Shown one piece after another: positions 25,662 to 34,720 of a stretch of 64,000 nucleotides of DNA (its first letter is position 1; every line of letters starts with the position of its first letter). The notes under the pieces were generated by a model. The model saw nothing but the letters and a program-made list of their open reading frames with translations. It made no database searches and was not told the origin of the DNA. The stretch spans positions 62,001 to 126,000 of the forward strand of contig NZ_SMMX01000004.1 of NCBI RefSeq assembly GCF_004345005.1. The letters are read 5' to 3'. Origin of the DNA: Extibacter muris (GTDB taxonomy: Bacteria; Bacillota; Clostridia; Lachnospirales; Lachnospiraceae). Both the position numbers and the translations under genes were made by a program.

Positions 25662-26720
25662 TCAGCTTTCCCGAAGCTTTACTGCTGAAGCAGCTTTCCT
25701 GCGCCTGTCTTCATCGATGGCAGCATAGTGCTTTTTCGTCGTGTTGACATCCTTGTGGCCGAGCACATCGGCCACGAGATAGATGTCGCCGGTCTCTTTA
25801 TATAGTGAAGTGCCGTATGTGCTTCTAAGCTTATGTGGCGTTATCTTCTTGTGCGGAGTTACCTGCCTGGCGTATTTTTTCACCATATTCTCCATCGCCT
25901 GTATTCCCATACGCCGGCGCTGTGTGGATAGGAAGAGGGCGTTTTCATGGCCGGAGAGGGGAGTGGCAGCCGCGCGGTCCCCGGTTATGTAACTTTTCAG
26001 TGCCTTCTCAACCTCTTCTCCGAAATAAACTACCATCTGGCTGCCGCCTTTACGTGTCACAGTTATTCCATTGTTCTTGAAATCCACGTCCGTCAAGTCG
26101 AGTCCGACGCATTCCGATACACGGATTCCCGTTCCGAGAAGCAAGGTAAGTATCGCCAGATCCCGGTTCTTTGTCTTATGGTAATACGTCAATGCCTGTC
26201 CCGATAACTTGCCTGCGCACGTCTCGACATAATCGAGAAGCAGTGCAACCTCATCTGCATCCAGACGTATGATCGCCTTGTCATGCAGCTTTGGCATGTC
26301 TACGAGCAACGTGGGATTTTTCGTAATTATCTGATGCTTGAAATAATATCCATAGAAGCTCCGGAGGGCAGACATCTTCCTGGCCAGTCCCTTTTCACTG
26401 TTTGTTATGAGATCGTCTTCATGCTTGTATACCTTCAGATATTCCATATATTCCTCGATATCTACCGGCTCCAGCTTTTCAAGATCGGCTGCCTCGAACT
26501 GGTCGACCGTATAATTCTTGTAGCTTGGATTGGCCTCCATAAGGAAATTGAAGAAAACACGTATGTCATAGGCATAGTTAATCCTCGTCTTAGCCGAGGA
26601 CTTTGGCTCCATCGCACGGAAATAATCCTTTGCAAATGGCGGCAGCGTCTTCAGGACTTCCCTGAGACGCAGCGTCTGGTTGATCTGTGTCTGTTCGTGA
26701 TATGTCCTTGTCTCTGGCAT
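25662..26720 (-). CDS. tyrosine recombinase (XerC/XerD-like)
   Basis: This 352-residue protein has an N-terminal SAM-like core-binding domain (about 25-150) and a catalytic domain. The active-site residues are visible: Arg in LGTGIRVSECVGLDL, Lys in VTRKGGSQM, HxxR in TPHKLRSTYG, His in VLGHKDVNTT and the nucleophile Tyr in KKHYAAIDEDR. No excisionase or att-like repeats flank it, so it is more likely a resident chromosomal recombinase than a phage integrase. It begins one base beyond the receiver remnant downstream of baiA. Confidence 0.88.
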   Translation of the reverse strand: MPETRTYHEQTQINQTLRLREVLKTLPPFAKDYFRAMEPKSSAKTRINYAYDIRVFFNFLMEANPSYKNYTVDQFEAADLEKLEPVDIEEYMEYLKVYKHEDDLITNSEKGLARKMSALRSFYGYYFKHQIITKNPTLLVDMPKLHDKAIIRLDADEVALLLDYVETCAGKLSGQALTYYHKTKNRDLAILTLLLGTGIRVSECVGLDLTDVDFKNNGITVTRKGGSQMVVYFGEEVEKALKSYITGDRAAATPLSGHENALFLSTQRRRMGIQAMENMVKKYARQVTPHKKITPHKLRSTYGTSLYKETGDIYLVADVLGHKDVNTTKKHYAAIDEDRRRKAASAVKLRES

Positions 26721-26883
26721 AATAATAAATCCCCCTATGCAAACTTATATAAATATAAAACAGTCCGTTAGCGCTTGAATTAAGGTGATTATATCATTAC
26801 TTGAAAGTTTTGTCCATATCTTTTGGAAAAATCGGTATTTGTAGTATAGATATATTGAAAGCCATATTGCGTTACACAACATA

Positions 26884-26929
26884 ACGGCGGCATGTCCTGT
26901 CACGCATCACTGCTCTTAAGACATGCCGC
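26884..26929 (-). terminator. hairpin downstream of the LysM gene
   Basis: Perfect 11-base arms (GGCGGCATGTC and GACATGCCGCC) with a loop of about 24 bases lie about 45 bases past the LysM stop on the - strand. The rest of 26721-26974 shows nothing I can identify. Confidence 0.5.
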
Positions 26930-26974
26930 CAATAGGTGAGTATAATATATATAAGGCTCTGAAAGCTTATATAT

Positions 26975-27334
26975 CTATCTGAACGCAGTATCATAATACG
27001 CTATGGTCAGATACTGGCTGTCCTGGATATCATCAGAATCCAGTCCGTTGATCTTCTTTACCTCATCAATATATTCATTCACGGAACTATATTCATCGGT
27101 CATAAATTCTTCTGCGATTCCCCAGAGCGTATCCCCTGGCTGAATCTCAATACTTTTGTAATATCTGTGTTCTACCGGGGCTTTCTCACAGCTGCCGCTG
27201 GCATCAGAAAAATTGCAGCCGAGCAGGACGCTCATGCACAGGACTAATACGAGTGCCGTAATCGCTGCCGTGAATTTCTTCATGTATACTTGTCTTCTTC
27301 TCCTGCTTGCCGCATATAACCTGTGTGCATTCAT
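26975..27334 (-). CDS. LysM-domain secreted protein, probable SOS division inhibitor (YneA-like)
   Basis: This 119-residue protein starts at 27334 after GAGGAGGGG. A basic N-terminus is followed by a hydrophobic signal (ITALVLVLCMSVLLGCNFSD) with a possible lipobox. A LysM domain comes next (SIEIQPGDTLWGIAEEFM and a KKINGLDSDDIQDSQYLTI tail). It is divergent from lexA and shares LexA-type boxes with it, which is the arrangement of B. subtilis yneA, a cell-division suppressor made during DNA damage. The function is inferred from this context. Confidence 0.82.
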   Translation of the reverse strand: MNAHRLYAASRRRRQVYMKKFTAAITALVLVLCMSVLLGCNFSDASGSCEKAPVEHRYYKSIEIQPGDTLWGIAEEFMTDEYSSVNEYIDEVKKINGLDSDDIQDSQYLTIAYYDTAFR

Positions 27335-27365
27335 AACTTCCCCTCCTCGTCAGGCTCTGTAGAAA

Positions 27366-27461
27366 CGAACAACCGTTCTATATGAAGATTATACAATCCG
27401 AACGCACGTTTGTCAATAGTATTCCGGCAAATAATCGAACATATTTTCTAAACATTTGTTT
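27366..27461. promoter_or_regulatory. SOS (LexA) operator cluster between lysM gene and lexA
   Basis: A perfect Bacillus-type box GAACAACCGTTC lies at 27367-27378. Weaker copies are GAACGCACGTTT at 27400-27411, GAACATATTTTC at 27437-27448 and AAACATTTGTTT at 27450-27461. All fit GAAC-N4-GTTC with at most a few changes. The spacer serves two divergent genes, and the last two boxes lie just upstream of a lexA -10-like TATGATAGAAT. LexA probably represses both genes and itself. Confidence 0.75.
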
Positions 27462-27532
27462 GCTTTTTTGCTTTTGCTATGATAGAATAAGTATAAAAGC
27501 AGAAAGTACGGATGAAATTAAGGAGGTTTCTT

Positions 27533-28150
27533 ATGGCGCAAGGTAAAATCAGTCCAAAGCAGCAGGAAATATTAGAATACATAAAAGCACAGATACTCGA
27601 ACGGGGATTTCCGCCTGCAGTGCGTGACATCTGCGAAGCCGTAAATCTTAAATCCACCTCTTCCGTCCACTCCCATCTGGAGACGCTGGAGAAGAACGGA
27701 TATATCCGCAGAGACCCGACCAAGCCGAGAGCAATCGAGATTCTGGATGATTCCTTTAATTTTACGAGACGGGAAATGGTCAACGTACCCATTCTGGGAC
27801 GCGTAGCTGCAGGGGAGCCTATACTTGCCGAACAGAATATCGAGAACTACTTCCCTATCCCGATGGAATACATGCCGAACAAGCAGACATTCATGCTCAA
27901 GGTAAAAGGAGAAAGCATGATCAATGCCGGTATCCTTGACGGGGACTACGTATTGGTGGAGGAACGCAAGACCGCCCGCAACGGAGAGATGGTAGTCGCG
28001 CTTGTCGAGGACGGAGCCACGGTCAAGACTTTTTATAAGGAAGAAGGCATTATCCGCCTGCAGCCGCAGAACGACACGATGGATCCCATCATCGTGCGTG
28101 ACGTACAGATATTGGGCAAAGTGATTGGCGTATTCCGTTTTTTTGATTAG
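27533..28150 (+). CDS. lexA: SOS repressor LexA
   Basis: This gene encodes 205 residues from ATG 27533, preferred over 27512 because TAAGGAGG lies at 27518-27525. The N-terminal winged helix (KISPKQQEILEYIKAQILER) is followed by the autocleavage site Ala-Gly in LGRVAAGEPILAE. The catalytic Ser is in VKGESMINAGI and the Lys in DGATVKTFY. It is complete and should be self-cleaving. Confidence 0.97.
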   Translation: MAQGKISPKQQEILEYIKAQILERGFPPAVRDICEAVNLKSTSSVHSHLETLEKNGYIRRDPTKPRAIEILDDSFNFTRREMVNVPILGRVAAGEPILAEQNIENYFPIPMEYMPNKQTFMLKVKGESMINAGILDGDYVLVEERKTARNGEMVVALVEDGATVKTFYKEEGIIRLQPQNDTMDPIIVRDVQILGKVIGVFRFFD

Positions 28151-28165
28151 AACCCTTACATAGAA

Positions 28166-28204
28166 GAAGCACTGGTCATAAGATAATCCGACCGGTGCTT
28201 CTTT
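28166..28204 (+). terminator. lexA terminator
   Basis: Twelve-base arms GAAGCACTGGTC and GACCGGTGCTTC, with one G-T pair and a 12-base loop, are followed by TTT, 15 bases after the lexA stop. Confidence 0.75.
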
Positions 28205-28309
28205 CATGCTTCCTATGTTTGTTACCTGATGGCCTCCGAATATTCTTCTGGAACCGGCCCAGGCGCCGATGCCCATCAGAGCCGTAAGAATGATATTCAG
28301 ACATGACAT

Positions 28310-28495
28310 CGGAATATCAAGCCTTCTTTCCTCTTTGCATTGACAATCGTATGCTTTTCACCCATCACTGCCGAGGTGGCCGGGGATACCGCGCATAACC
28401 GTGCTATACGGAACAGCCATGCCTTGAACTTCCGTTTATCCTCATAGGTGTCATAAAACCGGATCAGACGCAGGAATGTCTCCTGCGTACGGTCA
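28310..28495 (-). pseudogene. sigma-70 region 2 fragment
   Basis: On the - strand directly after rsfS, about 35 residues (TQETFLRLIRFYDTYEDKRKFKAWLFRIARLC) match the core of region 2 of an ECF-type sigma factor. The remainder has no -10-reading or region 4 sequence. There is no start codon of its own. It is the remnant of a deleted regulator, probably an ECF sigma gene that lay downstream of the ribosome operon. Confidence 0.6.
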
Positions 28496-28849
28496 TTAGT
28501 CCAACGCTTCGCGCTGTACCGCCTTTCCGTCATTCCAGATCCGTTCCAGGTTATAGAACGAACGGTTCTCTTTTTCAAACACGTGCACGATGACATCACC
28601 ATAGTCCATCAGCACCCATGAACCGCTGTTCTGGCCTTCCTGCTGTCTCAGATGGTAGCCGGCCTTTTCCATCTTTTCATCTACATGTTCGACGAGCGCC
28701 TTTATCTGGCTGTCGCTTGTTCCGTCTGTGATGATGAAATAATCTGCAAGTACCGATATCTTAGATATATCGATGATTTGGATATTCTCTCCTTTTTTAT
28801 CAGATAATGCATCGTATGCGATGCGGGCCATCTCTACTGCATGTTCCAT
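28496..28849 (-). CDS. rsfS: ribosome silencing factor RsfS
   Basis: This 117-residue protein of the RsfS/Iojap family blocks subunit joining by binding L14. Key segments are ADYFIITDGTSDSQIKALVE and GSWVLMDYGDVIVHVFE. It lies five bases after yqeK on the - strand, the standard nadD-yqeK-rsfS order. Confidence 0.96.
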   Translation of the reverse strand: MEHAVEMARIAYDALSDKKGENIQIIDISKISVLADYFIITDGTSDSQIKALVEHVDEKMEKAGYHLRQQEGQNSGSWVLMDYGDVIVHVFEKENRSFYNLERIWNDGKAVQREALD

Positions 28850-28854
28850 ATAAG

Positions 28855-29442
28855 CTATTCCTCCTTTTTGCCAAGTTTTTCTTTATAATATTGATATGCT
28901 TTTTCTGTCATTGGGTCAACGGGCATATTTTTCGATTCCAAGTAGACAAGCGAATCTTTTAGGATCCGGTAAAGGCATTCATCTATATCCGAGAATGCGA
29001 GCTTCCTCACCACGGCCATGTTGGGGAGCTCCTCTCTTCCAGGCTCGATGTAGTCAGATATATATATGATTTTCTCAAGCAGTGTCATATGCGGCCTGCC
29101 GGTCGTATGGCTTGCAATAGCGTCTATCACATCTTTATCACGGACACGGAACTTCTTGGCGGCAAGGTATGCTCCAAGCTTAGCGTGAAGAAGGCTTGGA
29201 TTCGCAAGCTCTATATCCGACACGCTCAGATGATACTTGTCACAGAGCTTTATCTTCGTATCTGGTGCGATGCATTTCGCACAGTCATGGAGAAGCCCCG
29301 CTATAAGCGCCTGGTCTATGTCCTCATCATACCGCATTGCCAAAGCCGCGGCAGTGTACATGACTCCCAGAGTATGCTCATATCGCTCCCTGTCCAGATC
29401 TGCCTTTAGTCTTCTGCGTATTTTGCTTATCTTCTGCTTCAT
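28855..29442 (-). CDS. yqeK: YqeK-type HD-domain diadenosine tetraphosphate hydrolase
   Basis: This 195-residue protein has HD metal motifs in YEHTLGVMYTAAALA (first His) and IAGLLHDCAKCI (HD pair), with DVIDAIASHTTGRP further on. The family hydrolyses Ap4A symmetrically to ADP. It is encoded two bases after nadD. Confidence 0.95.
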   Translation of the reverse strand: MKQKISKIRRRLKADLDRERYEHTLGVMYTAAALAMRYDEDIDQALIAGLLHDCAKCIAPDTKIKLCDKYHLSVSDIELANPSLLHAKLGAYLAAKKFRVRDKDVIDAIASHTTGRPHMTLLEKIIYISDYIEPGREELPNMAVVRKLAFSDIDECLYRILKDSLVYLESKNMPVDPMTEKAYQYYKEKLGKKEE

Positions 29443-29443
29443 A

Positions 29444-30055
29444 TTACACTTCCTTGTATAAGTGATGATTCTTTATATATCCACGAACCTTCTCCGGCAC
29501 CATTTGGCTGATATCTCCCCCCTGTTTCAGCCTTGTCCTCAATTCGCTGGACGAGACGTGCATCAGCGGTGTCGCGAGAAGTTCTATCTTAGCATGATAT
29601 TTTCCCCTGAGATAATCGATCTGCCGTGACATCTCTTCCTTCGTGTCGATATCATCCCTGTAAGCAGCAAGTATCGTACACGTGGGGAAGATCCGTTCCG
29701 GATGGACCCAGCCTTCGATGGCAAAAAGCGAATCTGCACCGATAATAAAGTAGAACGCATCGTCTTCATATGCTTCATTGAAATGCTCAAGCGTCTCGTA
29801 AGAATAGGAGACTTCTTTTTTCTGAGCCTCATACGGCTGAAGACGGAAGCTTTTATGCCCTTGTATCGCAAGGCGTACCATCTCCACCCGGTCTGCCACA
29901 TCCGACTCTATAGATGAGCGGTGCTTATGCGGTGGATTGCCGTTGGGCATGAACCATATCTCATCAAGATGGAATAGCTGGTATGCCGCTTCACCAAGCA
30001 TAAGATGCCCATTGTGTATCGGATCGAACGTGCCGCCCATAATACCTATCTTCAT
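29444..30055 (-). CDS. nadD: nicotinate-nucleotide adenylyltransferase
   Basis: This 203-residue protein has the nucleotidyltransferase HxGH motif in GIMGGTFDPIHNGHLML. FMPNGNPPHKHR follows, with the C-terminal ISSTxxR-like VSSSELRTRL. It forms deamido-NAD from NaMN in NAD synthesis. Confidence 0.97.
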   Translation of the reverse strand: MKIGIMGGTFDPIHNGHLMLGEAAYQLFHLDEIWFMPNGNPPHKHRSSIESDVADRVEMVRLAIQGHKSFRLQPYEAQKKEVSYSYETLEHFNEAYEDDAFYFIIGADSLFAIEGWVHPERIFPTCTILAAYRDDIDTKEEMSRQIDYLRGKYHAKIELLATPLMHVSSSELRTRLKQGGDISQMVPEKVRGYIKNHHLYKEV

Positions 30056-30093
30056 ATATCTGACCTCTGCTTCGGTTTTTAGTCTCTGTAATA

Positions 30094-30387
30094 TTATTTT
30101 GGCAACTCGATACGTTTGTTCTTGTCTTTGCCTTCTTTGTAAAGGACGATTTTCTTCCCGATTACCTGAACCACCTGGGACTGCGTACGTTCAGCGAGAA
30201 GCTGGGCCATCTCTTTTGGATCGTCCGCGCAGTTTTTCAGTACCGCCACCTTGATCAGCTCTCTGGCGGCAAGCGCTTCCCTTATCGCTTCTGTCACCTC
30301 GGGTGTTATGCTGTTCTTTCCGACCTGAAAGACCGGATCCATAGTCATGGCCAGCCCCTTCAGGTACGCTCTCTGTTTTGTCGTCAT
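30094..30387 (-). CDS. yhbY: YhbY-type CRM-domain ribosome assembly protein
   Basis: This 97-residue protein is a single CRM domain: KQRAYLKGLAMTMDPVFQVG with the GxxG-like VGKNSIT loop, and a C-terminal SQVVQVIGKKIVLY strand. It binds pre-50S particles. It sits between obgE and nadD in the ribosome-assembly operon. Confidence 0.95.
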   Translation of the reverse strand: MTTKQRAYLKGLAMTMDPVFQVGKNSITPEVTEAIREALAARELIKVAVLKNCADDPKEMAQLLAERTQSQVVQVIGKKIVLYKEGKDKNKRIELPK

Positions 30388-30405
30388 AATACTGCCGCTC
30401 CTCTT

Positions 30406-31716
<1,311 letters not shown>

Positions 31717-31773
31717 TCATAGTCTTACCTAATATGATGCTCAATATATATCATATCATGACTGCAACATGGA

Positions 31774-31821
31774 TTCAATTGGGGACGGGGGAAATTTGAT
31801 TTTCCCCCGTCCCCAATTGAA
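31774..31821. repeat. perfect 21-base palindrome of the GGGGACGGGG type
   Basis: Arms at 31774-31794 and 31801-31821 are perfectly complementary over 21 bases around the loop TTTGAT, and contain GGGGACGGGGG. It lies between obgE and rpmA. It is too long and GC-rich for an ordinary terminator here, and a separate terminator stands next to it. It resembles REP-like intergenic palindromes built on GGGGACGG. Confidence 0.75.
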
Positions 31822-31830
31822 CCTGGTTAA

Positions 31831-31861
31831 AATAACCCTGCCAAAGACCGGCAGGGTTATT
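31831..31861 (-). terminator. rpmA intrinsic terminator
   Basis: Perfect 12-base arms AATAACCCTGCC and GGCAGGGTTATT with a 7-base loop lie 10 bases after the rpmA stop. On the - strand they are followed by TTTT. It separates the rplU-prp-rpmA transcript from obgE. Confidence 0.8.
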
Positions 31862-31871
31862 CGTAATCTCA

Positions 31872-32156
31872 CTATTGTGCTGCTGGATAGATAGAAACCT
31901 GTTTCTTGTCTCTTCCTTTTCTTTCAAATCTTACAACGCCGTCAGCGAGAGCGAATAATGTATCATCTCCGCCGCGTCCAACATTCACGCCTGGATGGAT
32001 CTTAGTTCCACGCTGTCTGTAAAGAATATTTCCAGCTTTGACAAACTGTCCGTCAGCTCTTTTCGCACCAAGTCTTTTTGACTCTGAATCCCGGCCGTTC
32101 TTGGTAGAACCGACCCCTTTCTTATGAGCGAAAAATTGAAGGTTTAATTTCATCAT
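31872..32156 (-). CDS. rpmA: 50S ribosomal protein L27, with Prp-cleaved pro-peptide
   Basis: This gene encodes 94 residues from 32156, set by AGGAGGTG in the end of prp. The N-terminus [18 protein letters not shown] carries the Firmicute extension ending LNLQFF, which must be removed by the protease Prp before AHKKG can reach the peptidyl-transferase centre. The body ([34 protein letters not shown]) is standard. Confidence 0.97.
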   Translation of the reverse strand: MMKLNLQFFAHKKGVGSTKNGRDSESKRLGAKRADGQFVKAGNILYRQRGTKIHPGVNVGRGGDDTLFALADGVVRFERKGRDKKQVSIYPAAQ

Positions 32157-32160
32157 GTTT

Positions 32161-32493
32161 TTACACCTCCTCGAATATGATATCGATGTATTGCGTGTAT
32201 TCTTCATCGTCTTCCATTGACGCCAGTCCCTGAACCATGGTCTTTAAAAGAAGTTCCGCCTCTTTAGAAGGATGCCCTTCCAGTCTGCATTCCATACTGC
32301 CGCCGTTCTCATCAGACACAAGGGATAACCCGTCTCCGGTGTACTGTTCGATCGCGTTGACGGTATTGATCATCAGTATAGATGCAGCCGCGCATACGAT
32401 ATCCTGTCCACATTCGTCCTGTCCTGCATGCCCGGAAGCTCTGAAGCCTACGCATTCATTCTTTTCATTGTTATAGATAGTTACCTTGATCAT
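32161..32493 (-). CDS. prp: ribosomal-processing cysteine protease Prp
   Basis: This 110-residue protein has the catalytic histidine in [15 protein letters not shown] and the cysteine in [13 protein letters not shown], 12 residues apart, as in the Prp family. It cleaves the L27 pro-peptide and is encoded between L21 and L27. The L27 substrate in this window has the matching LNLQFF site, so the pair is functionally consistent. Confidence 0.95.
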   Translation of the reverse strand: MIKVTIYNNEKNECVGFRASGHAGQDECGQDIVCAAASILMINTVNAIEQYTGDGLSLVSDENGGSMECRLEGHPSKEAELLLKTMVQGLASMEDDEEYTQYIDIIFEEV

Positions 32494-32507
32494 CGGTAAT
32501 TCCCAGA

Positions 32508-32816
32508 TTAAGCATTGATCTTGTCGATCTTTACAGCAGTATACTGTTGTCTGTGGCCATTTTTCTTATGGTATCCAGTTTTTCTCTTATACTTGTAAAC
32601 GATGACTTTTCTTGCTTTTCCATTTTCAATTACAGAAGCTTCTACAGTTGCACCGTCAACGGTCGGATTCCCAACTTTCAATCCGTTGTCGTTAACTGCA
32701 AGCACTTGGTCAAATGTATAAGTCTCGCCGGCTTCTGCACCAAGTTTTTCTACTTTAATGATATCGCCTTCAGCTACTTTGTACTGTTTACCACCTGTTG
32801 CTATAATCGCGTACAT
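32508..32816 (-). CDS. rplU: 50S ribosomal protein L21
   Basis: This gene encodes 102 residues from ATG 32816 with AGGAGGTG upstream; the longer frame is leader. [18 protein letters not shown] and the C-terminal [21 protein letters not shown] are diagnostic. It heads the rplU-prp-rpmA operon. Confidence 0.97.
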   Translation of the reverse strand: MYAIIATGGKQYKVAEGDIIKVEKLGAEAGETYTFDQVLAVNDNGLKVGNPTVDGATVEASVIENGKARKVIVYKYKRKTGYHKKNGHRQQYTAVKIDKINA

Positions 32817-32934
32817 ATGGCACCTCCTATTATCATTACTCGCCAATTGTGGTGGCTGCATATATCTGCAGCGCTTGAAAACCTCATTGTGCGGCATACT
32901 GTTGTATTATAGCACAGACCTTTGTCAAAATCAA
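32817..32934 (-). promoter_or_regulatory. rplU promoter and structured leader
   Basis: On the - strand, TTGATT (32929-32934) and TATAAT (32906-32911) are spaced by 17 bases, a strong vegetative promoter. The roughly 85-base leader that follows contains hairpin-forming GCTGCA...TGCAGC. Firmicute L21 operons often carry an autoregulatory L21 leader RNA; I cannot confirm its fold by eye. Confidence 0.55.
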
Positions 32935-32983
32935 CCAAAATATATGATAATATCTGTTTCGTTCCTTTTCGGGCACAAGTGAG

Positions 32984-33622
32984 CTATGGGGTTCCGCCAG
33001 TCCTGTGTTCAGGCATTACATTTGAGTAGATGATGCCGGCAATTATGATTGCGGCACCTGTAAAGCCGGCCTGGCAAGCAGCCAGAAGCAAAGGCTCCAT
33101 GTGTCTCAGATGGAGGGAGCTGAACTCTAATACGCATGCTACGAGAAATGAGCTTGCAACGGCCATAGCCTCGCCAGGGCCAACTGTGAAGCCGCCGCTT
33201 CCGCAGCAGAGCAGATAGGTGCCTGCAACGACGACAAGTATCGGTATGTATTTTTTCTTTGCTATCTTTACTTTTGATACGAACCGCATGAGGAACGGGG
33301 TGAATATGACCGGCAGCGCGAATAGAAAGCCGGCGCTCGTAGCCGTCGTATATTTAAACGTCAGCGTACCTGGAATATATGCTCCCGCAGTAAGAGCTGA
33401 TATCAGCGTACCCGGCTTCCAGAAGGATGCCTTCATGCCGCCAAATATCCGTTTATGGAATATAAGTACGAGGAACAGGCACCCCAGGAGGAAACGCACG
33501 GATGCATATAAAAAGAAAGGAAAAGAGGACATACCGTATTTTGCTACCGGGTTGCCGATGCCGAGCAAGATATTCTGTATCAGGATCAGGGAGCCGTAGA
33601 ACAGGCTGCTTCTTTGCTTCAT
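32984..33622 (-). pseudogene. EamA/DMT-family transporter, probably C-terminally truncated
   Basis: It encodes 212 residues with about seven hydrophobic segments (LFYGSLILIQNILLGIGNPV, GCLFLVLIFHKR, IPILVVVAGTYLLCC). Family members have about 290-300 residues in two EamA repeats, and here the second repeat stops after LLLAACQAGFTGAAIIIAGI with an unrelated tail. It is either a short variant or a gene that has lost its last three helices. The substrate is unknown. It is 30 bases downstream of nrdB. Confidence 0.6.
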
Positions 33623-33652
33623 AACGTATCCTTCCTTCCGGCCAGTCTGTGT

Positions 33653-34696
33653 TTACAAGTCGTCTGCCAGCGCGCTGCTCTTGGCATAGGCGGTACTTTT
33701 CGCCTCGAAAAAGTCTGTCTTGATCAGATTCGCGTTTGAATACTGCTCTACCCACCGCATGCTCTCGGGAACCTTGTCATATCCGTCATATACTGGCTCA
33801 AATCCAAGGCCTGCACATCTAAGATTCCCGAGATGCCGGATATAGCCAGTTACCATATCCTTGGTCAGTCCCTGGATCTTGTTTCCGATGACATAGTGTC
33901 CCCATCGGATCTCCTGCTCGCATCCTTCCCGTATCATATGCCGGTATCCGTCTATATCTTCTTCGGTGAACAGCCGCGGCTCTTCCTTTTTCAATTCCTG
34001 GAGCATGCTGCGGAACAGCCACAGGTGCGTGTTCTCGTCCCGGTTGATATATCGGATCTCCTGTACGGAGCCCGGCATCTTGCCGTTGCGTCCAAGATTG
34101 TAAAAGAACATAAAGCCACTATAAAAGTATACACCTTCCAATATATAGTTTGCAACAAGAGTCCTCACGAGCGACTGCGCACTTTTGGTCTCCTGGAACT
34201 CATTGTACAGGTTGCCGATGAACTCGTTGCGCAGGAGCAGATGCTCATCCACCTTCCATTGGTACAAGATCTCCTCGCGCTTCTGCGGCTCGCAGATCGT
34301 ATCCAGCATATAGCTGTAGCTCTGGCTGTGCACCGCCTCCTGGAACGCCTGGATGGACAGGCAGAGGTTGACTTCATTGGCCGTGATATATTCCCCTATA
34401 TGCGGAAGGTTCGCGGTCTGGATGCTGTCCAGGAAGATAAGGAAAGACAGTATCTTATCGTAGGCTCTGCGCTCCCCGGCGGGAAGGTGCTGATAATCCT
34501 TAATATCCACGCCCAGGCTGATCTCCTCTGGTATCCAGAAGTTGTTCATCGCCTGGCGGTACCAGTCGCTGACCCATGTATACTTCATATTGTTAAAATC
34601 ATTGAGATTTGTCGTGTTGCCGCCAATCATCCTTCTGCTTCGGACATCGGTGTCCCCATCCGGATTGAAAAGCATCTTCTTCTTAAGTTCTGGCAT
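33653..34696 (-). CDS. nrdB: class I ribonucleotide reductase, small (beta) subunit
   Basis: This gene encodes 347 residues from ATG 34696, chosen for AGAGGAG just upstream. Metal ligands are visible in order: Asp in IFLDSIQTANL, Glu and His in QEAVHSQSYSYM, Glu in YILEGVYFYSGF, and Glu and His in NRDENTHLW. The radical tyrosine is kept four residues after the first His (HSQSY). A di-metal, tyrosyl-radical enzyme needs oxygen or an oxidant to be activated, which is notable in an anaerobe. It pairs with nrdA upstream. Confidence 0.92.
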   Translation of the reverse strand: MPELKKKMLFNPDGDTDVRSRRMIGGNTTNLNDFNNMKYTWVSDWYRQAMNNFWIPEEISLGVDIKDYQHLPAGERRAYDKILSFLIFLDSIQTANLPHIGEYITANEVNLCLSIQAFQEAVHSQSYSYMLDTICEPQKREEILYQWKVDEHLLLRNEFIGNLYNEFQETKSAQSLVRTLVANYILEGVYFYSGFMFFYNLGRNGKMPGSVQEIRYINRDENTHLWLFRSMLQELKKEEPRLFTEEDIDGYRHMIREGCEQEIRWGHYVIGNKIQGLTKDMVTGYIRHLGNLRCAGLGFEPVYDGYDKVPESMRWVEQYSNANLIKTDFFEAKSTAYAKSSALADDL

Positions 34697-34720
34697 ATCA
34701 TTCTCCTCTCTGCTCATGCG

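Noticed and set aside
25662-26720. Phage integrase marking a prophage next to baiA
   Set aside because: No excisionase, phage genes or attachment repeats are nearby; the protein looks like a resident XerC/D-type recombinase.
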